From Diphasiastrum complanatum (taxonomy: Eukaryota > Streptophyta > Lycopodiopsida > Lycopodiales > Lycopodiaceae), in the NCBI GenBank assembly GCA_029204225.1, contig CM055104.1:27519253-27583252 (forward strand): a stretch of DNA of 64,000 nt, read 5' to 3'. A program made the position numbers and the translations under genes. Under the pieces are notes generated by a model. It was not told the origin of the DNA and did not search any database. It saw only the letters and a list, made by a program, of their open reading frames with translations. The stretch's first letter is position 1, and every line of letters starts with the position of its first letter. Below are positions 55,793-64,000 of the stretch, piece by piece.

Positions 55793-56449
55793 TTGGCTGG
55801 TTTTGCTGACGGAAATGAGGCTAATGGAGGCTCATTATATTACTCATCCATGATCAAGTTCTCAAGTGTTGAGCTATTTGGTGCCAATACTTGGAGATTG
55901 TCAATTTTTGGTGAATTCATGGTCATTTTCTTGTGTCAAGTAGATCTTGAAGATGGACTAGTGCAACCTACTTGGTTTATGGAGTCATGTGGTGCTGGAT
56001 TTGCATCATTAATGTACTCACCTACTCATGGATTTCCAAGGTTTGATGGTTTCTTGTGGCAAGATGGAGATGGAGGCTCATTCACGGAGTTTTATGGTGG
56101 AGACATATCAAGAAAGGACAAAGTTGGAGGAGACAAGCAAGCAGATGGTCATCACTCACATTTATTGTTTGGTTGTTGTAATTTTTTAGAGAGTACAAAG
56201 TTTGAAACATGGAGGAATCATTTCATTCACATTCTATTTGGTTCTTCATGTTCTAGTTATATCTTGATGTGTAAAATTGATGTAAGAAATAGTGAAGCAT
56301 CCAATTTGGACACTATTCTCTATATCAATTATGAAAGATACTTTAGAACCTTAGAAAGAAGATCTATACTTAGGATGGAGATCATTCTAAAGTTTGATCA
56401 AAGTTCTATTGTCAAAACTATGCCAAAACTAGTTGAAGAGGGAGTGTGA
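55793..56449 (+). CDS. orphan ORF 3 of the 5.45-kb element (unknown)
   Basis: Open frame of about 210 codons ending at the 3' LTR border. Rich in aromatic residues and Gly: GANTWRLSIFGEFMVIFLCQVD, PTWFMESCGAGFASLMY, HGFPRFDGFLWQDGDGG, and ETWRNHFIHILFGSSC. The last resembles WTLWKAAIFHVSFE in the 2.9-kb element (about 23430), hinting that both non-autonomous elements carry related proteins. ORF 2 and ORF 3 are separated by a few codons and may have been one frame. Function unknown. Confidence 0.5.
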   Translation: MAGFADGNEANGGSLYYSSMIKFSSVELFGANTWRLSIFGEFMVIFLCQVDLEDGLVQPTWFMESCGAGFASLMYSPTHGFPRFDGFLWQDGDGGSFTEFYGGDISRKDKVGGDKQADGHHSHLLFGCCNFLESTKFETWRNHFIHILFGSSCSSYILMCKIDVRNSEASNLDTILYINYERYFRTLERRSILRMEIILKFDQSSIVKTMPKLVEEGV

Positions 56450-57098
56450 GAGATTTCAACTAGTTTAGTCTAGTTTAGTCACATTTTGGTAAATTGTCAA
56501 TAAGAGGCCAAAACTCATTTTAGACTTAGAGATAAACTTTTTGAAGTTATATTAGTTTACAATACATTCAATAAACACTTTTGGAAAGTGTGGGAAAGTT
56601 GGTAGTCGAGTTTGAGAGAGATTCAAATTTGAACTTTGGGTACATTGAATCTAGACCCAAAAATAGTAGGGTTTACATTTTGGAGAGAAAGCCAAGTGGC
56701 CAAATAGGGTTTGGAAACTCTATAAAAGGATGTAACTCGTGGAGAGACACATCTTCTCTCTTCTATCTCTCATTTCATCATTATACATGGTTCTCTTTGG
56801 GTTTTACTACTCATTGGTGCACTATCTTGGTGTTATCTTGCAATTCTATGTGTAGAATGATCATTTATTGCTATTTTCGGTTCCACACGTGTGAAATACA
56901 GTAGGGTACTGTAATTGTACGGACAGCAAACATATTTTATGTTTTGGTTCATGTTTGATCAATATCTCTTAGAGTTTGCATCTCATTTTGTATGTAGATG
57001 CTGATTTTTCTACATTGGCAGGATTGTTGGTTTGCTCCTTATTGTAGCCAAAGATTTGGGACTTGGATTGGATCTTGAATGATCTGAAATCCTTCACA
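56445..57098 (+). repeat. 3' LTR of the 5.45-kb element
   Basis: 654 bp, preceded by purine tract 'gttgaagagggag' and followed by target duplicate CCGGC (57099-57103). Confidence 0.95.
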
Positions 57099-57103
57099 CC
57101 GGC

Positions 57104-57345
57104 CATTTCTCTTCTGAAACAACTGCTAAGAAAATCCTCTTAGCCGGTTTTTGGTGGCCAACACTCTTTAAGGATACGCACAATTACACTAAAGCTTGTG
57201 ATGTCTGCCAATGCACAAAACGCTTTCAAAAAACAAACTACATGCCTTTACACCCCGTAACCACTGATCAAGCATTCCAGAAATGGGGAATTGATTATGT
57301 CGGACCAATTAGTCCTGCTGCTCGACACACACAATCTCGTTTTAT
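57104..57345 (+). pseudogene. Ty3/gypsy integrase start, right part of split element
   Basis: Resumes the integrase frame of the element at 49727: HF...AKKILLAGFWWPTLF, ACDVCQCTKR (the CC of the HHCC finger), and KWGIDYVGPI (first catalytic Asp). It stops abruptly at about 57345 where an inverted piece of block R begins. Confidence 0.9.
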
Positions 57346-57429
57346 GGAGGATGGCTCTCAGGGTGAAAGGCAATGTAGTACCTTACCACCATCATCATAG
57401 GTGGCAATTTTTGGAAATTGAGCTCAGCT
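57345..57429 (+). repeat. inverted terminal piece of block R
   Basis: About 70 bp ('atggaggatggctctcagggtgaaagg' onward) equal to the end of the captured-gene frame and following sequence, here on the plus strand, continuing through 'gagctcagctc' into repeat S. Inverse of 40905-40995. Confidence 0.85.
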
Positions 57430-58085
57430 CAAGTTTTTTTTCAAAGAAAGGAGCTTTGTTGTGAAGTCTGTCTCTCAAAGTGTAAGGATGTGAACTTTAG
57501 ATGCATAAAGAGCTCACATGGAAACACTTATCAAAGTGCACAAGTGCTTGTAACAAACATCATACACAAAAAATACAACTTATGTAATAACATCACATCA
57601 TTCATTCATTCACACATGCAAAGCATAGATGAGGACCTCTGTTTGTTGGTTTCATAACAAATCTTACAAAAAAATTTCTTTCAAACCTAAAATTTTGAAT
57701 TTTAATAACTAAAAGAAAACTCTTTTAAATATGCTAGTGCCCTGTACTTAATATAACCGTTATACTAAAAGTTCCATGTGGCATCTAGTGATGAAGATCA
57801 ACAAGCCTAGGTCATGATTGATTGACTTTGTAATCCAAAAGAGTGATTGCATTCAACAGAGGCATCATTTCTCATAAAAGATAATGATTAGTTTCACTAT
57901 CATAAAATGACCAATAAAGGTTCATTTCTAAAAATCAAACGCTAAACAAATGGAAGTGCAATAAAATCGTGGATTGTGACTATAGAAATGTAAACTTATC
58001 ATTGAACTCAATAGTGTGATGTTGGCAGAACGATTGTAAACTTCCTTGAAAGTAACAGAGATTGAAAACCATCCATAGTTATGAT
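57430..58085 (+). repeat. repeat S, copy 3
   Basis: Same orientation as copy 1, opposite to copy 2. Lacks the tRNA-derived insertion. Ends at 'ccatagttatgatccaaccaag', a scrap of gypsy sequence matching the junction at 40078-40095. Confidence 0.8.
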
Positions 58086-58093
58086 CCAACCAA

Positions 58094-59117
58094 GATACAG
58101 ATTGCTGCCGACGCCATCCGGAAGCGAATTCAATATTGGCAGCTGCATGATACTGTGCAACGCATCATGATGACCATGCCCCAAGATTTTTGTAGATTCT
58201 GAAGAACAAGTGCCAAAAGAAGTTTGAAGGCGCTGTTTTGCTTTAGCGAGGTTTGATACTGTGGTTGCCTCAGCATCCCTTATTTCATCACAAGCTCCAG
58301 TGATGAGATTAATGATGTATGTCTTACCAACAGTATGCTTACATCTCTTGCTCTCTGCGTCGCTGCTGCTCCAGCTGCCACTCTTACTGCGTTTCAAGTT
58401 CTTGCAGTTTTTTAAGTTGGATGTAACTGCATGCAGGTTAAATAAATTAGAAGAATCCCCTTTTGGGATTTTGGCGGAGAGTAATTCTGATCTCAAGGAA
58501 GCGTGTCCCTTTTTGCCACCAATATCCACATTGCAGCTGCATTCTGTGCTAGACTTCTTATCATCTTTCTGCCCTGATGTAGCCGTACCGCGGAAAGCCA
58601 ATTCGTCCAAGAAATTCGTCTTCTCTGCATTGCACCTTGATATTATGGATGCGGGATCTAAAACCAGGTGATGTGGAACCCTTTTCTTTTCCGGACCGAG
58701 AAGACTATCAGCTTTGTGGACAGGCCGGCCTCTGAGGCTACCATCCATATTGCAGCTACATTCATCAGGAGGATTTGTGTCATTTTTGCCATTGAAAATC
58801 AGTTGTGTATAAGAAAAACTGCTATTGCCTCTTGGTGACAATCCAGATTAGCTTTGATTTTCATGCAATCGAGCTTGAAGATTGAAGTCCATCAGCTCTG
58901 CATGCGAACCTCTAGGGTTTTCCTGTTTTCCTGTTGCATGCTTTTGCTTCACATACACCTCCTGATCGCAGTCAGGATAAGGGGCTTTGCCAGACATATT
59001 CTCAATCATGCTAAACTCTTGCTCTTTAACCTGTCCGACAATCATAGGATCTGAATTTTTCTTGAGTACTGTTGACACATCAATTTGCATGATGGGTGTG
59101 GATGTGGATGTACACAT
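58094..59117 (-). pseudogene. captured gene fragment in block R, copy 3
   Basis: Same coding region as 7606-8781. ATG at 59117; a stop in place of the Ser codon after HENQS splits it at about 58848, and the C-terminus is lost: sequence after GVGSNLY (58094) is replaced by repeat S because of an inversion. Frame 58841 downwards retains ECSCN, KSGSWSSSDAES and HGHHD motifs. Confidence 0.6.
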
Positions 59118-59560
59118 GATTGCAGTGCTTCTTCTTGATAAGAGTATATTGTCTATCTGTCTGTACCGATACAGAGAGAAGCAGCAGGAAAAGTGAGCTG
59201 ATTACTTACCCACCAACAGGCAGACTTGTATTCCTGCCACCTGAAATAAAGTTTCATCCGCTTGACTCGAGGAGGAGGAAAAATGGATGGCTACTTAAAG
59301 AAATGTATCTGATGACGATGATGATTATATGGCTTGGTGAGGGAGGGTATGCTCTCCTCTTTGTATTTGGCTTGATCCAAACGATATTCAGCTCCGCTCC
59401 GATTCCCGATGATGATGATGCGAGGCGAGGCGAGGCGAGAGGAGAGCAGAGGAGTGAGGCAACGCGAAGCAAAGCAGAGCAGATGTGAGAAATAAAATGA
59501 GCAGGAGTATTTTATTTGAGTTACATTACATAATATTAAACCACGTGCGAATTGAAAAAA
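59118..59560 (-). promoter_or_regulatory. 5' leader and splice donor of the captured gene, copy 3
   Basis: Retains the GTGG|GTAAGT donor (about 59211) and the CT/GC-rich leader (about 59420-59470) of copy 1. Confidence 0.5.
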
Positions 59561-60276
59561 AATAAAATAAAATATCTTCCAACATCTATTTCCGCAACTA
59601 ATATTTGGCCTCAAACTAAAATTCAACTCATTATCAAATGGTGATGACAATTTCCTTTCCCTTTGTGAAAGTACTTTACTTTTGAACCATAAATGGATCT
59701 ACACAAGATCCAAAAGAGTGATTGGATGCTTTCTTAACAATCTATTGCAAAAATTAGACACAAAAAATTGATCTAGAATGGCAATTTTACATTCAACATG
59801 TAAGAACAATAAAAAACCAGTGCTCATTGATGAAATCCCAGTCCACATGTGTGCACCACAGCCTGATGTACGACCTGAAGACAGAGAATGAGGGCAATAT
59901 CACTTTGGTAGCATTTAGAACATAAACACTCAATACAAACGTGTAGTAGCTCGGGATTTGCCGATGAGCTCCAGAAGTTTTCTAAGTCCTCACTATGGGA
60001 GGATGGAATACATACCAAAACTAGGCCCTGAATTTCTAGCACGTAATAAGGAATTTAACTTGGATTTCTTGCTCTAATTTGCCACTCTAGCCTCATTCCT
60101 AGGGTCATGCCAAGTAGGTGGCTAGTTGGTCAATTTTCATCATAAATCTAGGATCACTACCAAATTGACTTGACCAGCACTTTGTACTTGATCTAACTTA
60201 AAATAGGTTAGGCTTCCCACGTGGCTCCATGGCCTCACATGTGTGGGACCCACCTATGTACATAATTTACATTATT
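59561..60276. repeat. non-coding part of block R, copy 3
   Basis: Near-copy of 9241-10029, with a 17-bp or so deletion near 60017. No gene. Confidence 0.6.
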
Positions 60277-60757
60277 CTACATGGCTAGATTTGCCAACAT
60301 TAGCAATTTTTCACGCTCCTCCTCAAATCTATCCTTGGAAATTATGATACTTTTATCAATTACTCCAATTGAAGATCTTAGCTTAACAAATGAATCCTTA
60401 GGCAAGGATTTAGTGAATAGATCAGCTAAGCAATTCGATGAAGACACATGTTGGAGCTTGATCTCTTTGGCTTGCACTTTCTCCCTCACAAAATGATGAG
60501 CAATCTCGATGTGCTTGCTCCTTGCTTGGAATGTAGGATTAATAGCAAGTGATTAGGCTGATTGGTTGTCACAATAGATGATAGGCACCTCCTCAATGAC
60601 ATGAAGCTCCACCAATAGCCTCTTGAGCTACACGACCTCCTTGCATGTTGATGTCAGGGCCTTATACTCGGATTCTGTGGAAGATAAGGAAATTGTATCT
60701 TGCTTTTTGGAACGCCATGATACTCTTCCATCACATAAGGTGGAAAATGCACTTATT
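60277..60757 (-). mobile_element. Ty1/copia RNase H relic within block R, copy 3
   Basis: Same relic as 10030-10590: SWRSKKQDTISLSSTESEYKAL (60730-60660) and the pol end with HVSSSNCLADLFTKSLPKDSFVKLR (60460-60380). It is cut at 60757 by the chromovirus LTR; in copy 1 the sequence continues uninterrupted. Confidence 0.85.
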
Positions 60758-61777
60758 TGATGGAAATAAGAAGAAAAAATCGTGAAACTGTCGCGACCGC
60801 GACTCAAGCACGACTCAATGTGATTCGGATGGAGTTCAGATGCGATCGCTGGACACTGCCTGTTGCGCCGGCGCCTCAAAGGGCGCTGGGACTTGAGCGG
60901 TTTCCCCAACACGCGCTTAAGTCTAACATTCATCCATCATGCACTTACGTAAAAGCCAACTCAGAAACGTAACAAGCTTAACCATTCAGACTTAAGAAAA
61001 CTGGAATCCCAACCAACCCGAAAGCCAACTCAGAAGCCGTCCCCAAAAGGTAACCAAAGGCAAAGACAAGCCACACATGAAACCCAAGGCATAGTGGTCG
61101 CCAAACTGACCGATTGGCATAGCGGCGAGCCCCATGTCGATGACAGGGACCCTTAGGTGCCAGCGATGCAAAAAGGTTGTAGTAAGGGTCCTTCCACTTG
61201 GACCAGTCCGGAGGCGAAACCGAAATGGTAATCATCCCCAAGGATCAACTTTATTAGATTTGGAAGAGGTTACATTCACACATAGACTGACCGGTCTCGG
61301 GGCCACCAACACGTGCTGGGCATTGTGTCTGGCTCGTGCTGGTAGAGGGAGCTGAGACCTGGCGACTGGATTCCTGGTGCTGGTTGAGCTGCCCAAGTTT
61401 CTGTCTGCCGGACTCCCCCTATAGTTCTGCTGTGATTCGACGCACCCCCTCTGTTCTGAAACATAGTGCTTTCTGGTAAAGCACGCTTTTTGGGACTTAG
61501 TTTTTATTTTGCTGATTAAGCCTGACAAGCCTGGCAGAATCAGTCTGGCTCCCGGACATGGGTCCCGGGAGCCGTTCCGGTGGCAGAATCAACTTGCTTC
61601 CTGACTAGGCCATGACTCGAGCTCCAGAGCTAGCTCATGACTTGTGACTACTTGACTGGCTCACCACAGGTCGGAGGCTCAGTCCTTGACGTTCTAACTT
61701 GCTCTGGGACCTTAGGGAGTGTCACCCCTTAGAGTCTTACAGGGCACGCTGGGTGCACCTGAGTCAGCTTTACAACA
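60758..61777 (-). repeat. 3' LTR of a chromovirus
   Basis: On the minus strand starts TGTTGTAAAGC after a purine tract (gaggggagga) and ends CCATCA. 1020 bp, more GC-rich than its surroundings, with a TATA-free look. The 5' partner lies beyond the right edge, so age and target duplication cannot be read. Confidence 0.85.
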
Positions 61778-61847
61778 TCCTCCCCTCGTTTGAAAAAGCT
61801 GATGTCCTCATCAGGGCCAAACTAGACCTAGGACGTATGGCACGGGC

Positions 61848-62228
61848 TTAATTCACCGACCTTAACAACTTTGAACTACAAAACACATTGGCAGTAGCAC
61901 AGGAAAAGTGTAGATAAAGTTCACTTACGTAAAACCTGTGTAAAGCTGCAAGTGATTTATTGGCAAACTTAAGAAAAATACTGGGAAGTTCCTTGAACTT
62001 CAGAATGGCCATGAATGTGTATTTAGGAGGCATGCCGCCAGGTAGTGCTTTGTGTGCCAATCTGGGAAAACGACTATTGCGTTGGTTCTTCTGCAGATAA
62101 TCTGCTAGTACTTCAGGGGCTCCCTCCTTAAGTTTGTCTTCGTACTCCCAAGAAGCCTCAATAAGTGGAGCCCGTAGCCACTTCACTAGATATTCACGTT
62201 GAATGCCAGTTCGCTTTCTATGTGTCAA
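61848..62228 (-). pseudogene. chromodomain of the chromovirus integrase
   Basis: THRKRTGIQREYLVKWL...EASWEYEDKLKE matches the chromodomain at the end of chromovirus integrases, which targets insertion to marked chromatin. The frame then runs through a basic tail toward the stop at 61848. Joined to the integrase frame after a shift at about 62240. Confidence 0.9.
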
Positions 62229-62246
62229 TATTTGTTCTGGTACAAG

Positions 62247-63618
62247 CTACCTCTTCGTATCATCAAGTGTCGTTGGTGGGTGACGGAGTTCGTGTTGCTG
62301 ATCAAATCGCTCATCTGGTTTGTATCGTTTGAGTAATGAGATATGAAACACATTGTGTATATCCAAGCTGGATGGCAGCGCTAATCGGTAAGCCACTGGG
62401 TTGATCTTCTTGGTGACATAATATGGTCCTGCATAAGGTCGAGCGAACTTATGAGAAAAACCTTTTGGTAACGCAATGTTCTTTGTGTTCAGCCATACTT
62501 TATCACCTTCCTCAAATTCCAGTTCTCGTCGATGTGGGTTTACGTCAGCTGCCATACTACTTTGTGACTGCTCTAAAAATGCCTTCACCTCAATCAGCTT
62601 TGTGTGCCACTCATTGATGAATTCCTCTACAGTGGGTACTGGTGTTTCCTGCACGCCTGTAAGAAAAGAGCTTGGAACAATCGGTAGCCGACCATTGCTT
62701 ATCTCGAAGGGTGCCCTTCCAGTAGATCTGTTCACTTGGTTGTTATGTGCAAACTCAAGAATATCCAAGTAGTTGACCCAATCGGATTGGTCCCAAGCGA
62801 CATAATTTCGTAAATATTGTTCAATCTGTCGATTGACTAGCTCCGTTTGCCCATCTCTCTGAGGGTGATATGCAGTACTTCAGTCCGGTTCCCACGAGGC
62901 GAAATAGACAAGTCCAAAACTTTCTGACGAACTTGGTGTCTCGGTCAGAAATAATTGTTCTAGGCAGGCCGTGGTATTTGAAAACACATTTGAAAAATAA
63001 CCTTGCCACTTCTTCAGCTGTCACTGAACTTTTAGTTGGTACTAGATGAACTTGCTTTGAAAACCGATCAACCACCACATAAATTGAGTTGAAGCCTTGG
63101 CACCGTGGTAGTTGAACAATAAAATCCATGCTCACCGAATCCCATGGGTATGCTGGTACCGGTAATGGTTGGAGTAGTCCAGCTGGAGCTAGCGGTTCCA
63201 CCTTCACTTGTTGACATGTCGGGCATGTTTGCACATAGGATTCAACGTCTGCCCACATACTTGGCCAATAGAAGCCTCTTTTGAGAAGTTCATACATGCG
63301 ATTCACCCCTGGATGCCCAGCGGCTAGTACGTCATGATGTTCTCGCAAAACTTTCTTCCTCAGGTTGATGTTGTCTGGGACATATACTCTGCGTTGTTTA
63401 TAAACAACCATTTGATCTTTCCAAGTGAAATGTTTACGAGGCTTTCCCAGCTGGAATTCGATCATTAAGTCCTTCGCCAACGCATCTACACCATAATTCT
63501 CCCTGATTTCTTGGAGTAGGCCAGTCACCTGAGTTGTCACTGTTGCCATCAAGTGTTCCTGTCTACTTAGTGCGTCCGCCACCACATTGTTCTTTCCCGC
63601 CATGTGTAAAATGTCCAT
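62247..63618 (-). pseudogene. chromovirus integrase (Ty3/gypsy)
   Basis: Minus strand. HHCC finger: HHDVLAAGHPGVNRMYELLKRGFYWP and CPTCQQVK (63330-63200). Core: DSVSMDFIVQLP (first Asp), YVVVDRFSKQVHLVP, TIISDRDTKF (second Asp) and, after a frame break at about 62830, the DGQTE region is disrupted, resuming LEFAHNNQVNRSTGRAPFEI (62760). C-terminal GPY/F module: FARPYAGPYYV and HNVFHISLLKRY (62400-62310). One frameshift between 62821 and 62768; otherwise well preserved. Confidence 0.9.
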
Positions 63619-64000
63619 ATTGAATTTTGTGAGAAAGTTTTGCCATCACATTTGCTTTGGCGTGAGCATACCTTGGGATGAGAAGTACTTGAGTGATACA
63701 TTATCAGTGAACGCCTTAAAGGGTTTTCCTGTCACATAATGTCTCCAATGCTCCACTGCTTGAACTACTGCGACCATTTCTTTTTCATGAGTTGGCCATC
63801 GTCGCTCTACGTCACTCAATTTCTTTGAAAAATATGCAACAGGTTTTCCCTCTTGCATCAGCACGGCCCCAATGGCAAAGTTCGACGCGTCTGTATGTAT
63901 TTCAAAAGGTTTGCTAAAGTCCGGTAAGGCAAGGATGGGTTCTTGAGTGATTCGTCGTTTTAGTTCTTGGGACGCTGCTTCACATTCCGGTGTCCATGTC
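63619..64000 (-). pseudogene. chromovirus RNase H (Ty3/gypsy), continues beyond the window
   Basis: Minus-strand frame from the right edge: the RT-RNase H join (TWTPECEAASQELK), IHTDASNFAIGAVLMQEGKPVAYFSKKLS, HEKEMVAVVQAVEHWRHYV and FTDNVSLKYF. A TGA at 63643-63645 interrupts the frame where Arg or Trp is expected, then the frame continues to the integrase. RT and gag lie to the right of the window. Confidence 0.9.

Larger units (their letters stand above)
51645..57098 (+). mobile_element. young non-autonomous copia-type LTR element with gag-protease, 5.45 kb
   Basis: LTRs 51645-52271 and 56445-57098 (TGTGAGAG...TTCACA) are nearly identical, with perfect 5-bp duplication CCGGC. Internal parts: Met-tRNA primer site, 600-bp leader, an intact 623-codon gag-protease ORF, then two long ORFs with no integrase, RT or RNase H, then a purine tract (gaagagggag). 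The organisation is therefore gag-protease plus orphan proteins; replication must use RT and integrase from another element. Near-identity of the LTRs and open frames mark it as the youngest insertion in the window. It sits in the integrase of a gypsy relic. Confidence 0.9.

Overview
The window is nuclear DNA of a land plant with a large, retrotransposon-packed genome. The evidence is Ty1/copia and Ty3/gypsy (including chromodomain) elements primed by initiator-Met tRNA, short GT-AG introns of about 80-115 bp, CACGTG (G-box) promoters and A/T-rich composition. The species cannot be named, and no intact ordinary host gene was recognised. Nearly all of the window is mobile DNA, much of it nested.

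Most striking content: two diverged copies of a multi-gene element that is not a retrotransposon, here called element H (copy 1 at about 2595-7600, copy 2 at about 31400-39490). Copy 2 has four intron-containing genes in two convergent pairs. Gene A (+) is unknown with a possible ubiquitin-like tail. Gene B (-) encodes a histone H3-fold domain followed by a Ulp1/SENP-type (C48) cysteine protease. Gene C (+) is an unknown acidic protein with a zinc-ribbon-like motif. Gene D (-) resembles an uncharacterised transposase-like family. B and C diverge from a shared promoter packed with G-boxes, and gene A has an E2F-like site in both copies. Both copies carry frameshifts or stops. A TE-encoded histone H3-protease fusion is, as far as I know, undescribed.

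Layout. 1-2545: gypsy and copia debris and an LTR relic. 2595-7600: element H copy 1. 7606-10735: dispersed block R (a captured, spliced host-gene fragment plus a copia relic). 10770-12440: copia 3' half with LTR. 12533-14090: anonymous repeats. 14093-24495: a gypsy relic split by a 2.9-kb non-autonomous copia-type element (15089-24407, near-TSD ATGGG/ATGGA), itself split by a near-complete 6.4-kb copia element on the minus strand (16506-22890, TSD GTTTG). 24499-25921: LTR debris and a gypsy-like 5' LTR. 25922-29329: unrecognised. 29330-30964: truncated copia (-). 31400-39490: element H copy 2. 39555-43865: copia integrase piece, repeat S with a tRNA-derived SINE-like insertion, R copy 2, repeat T. 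43866-46469: unrecognised. 46470-49450: gypsy gag-protease (-). 49727-57345: gypsy pol (+) split in its integrase by a young 5.45-kb LTR element (51645-57098, TSD CCGGC) with an open gag-protease frame but orphan ORFs where integrase and RT should be. 57345-60757: rearranged R/S copy 3. 60758-64000: chromovirus 3' half (-) inserted into R copy 3.

How things work together: the LTR elements are parasites in various states of decay. At least two (15089-24407 and 51645-57098) look dependent on partners for reverse transcriptase and integrase. Element H looks like an autonomous DNA-transposon-like unit with its own chromatin (H3) and SUMO/ubiquitin-protease functions, under promoters resembling S-phase (E2F) and G-box control; both copies here are inactivated.
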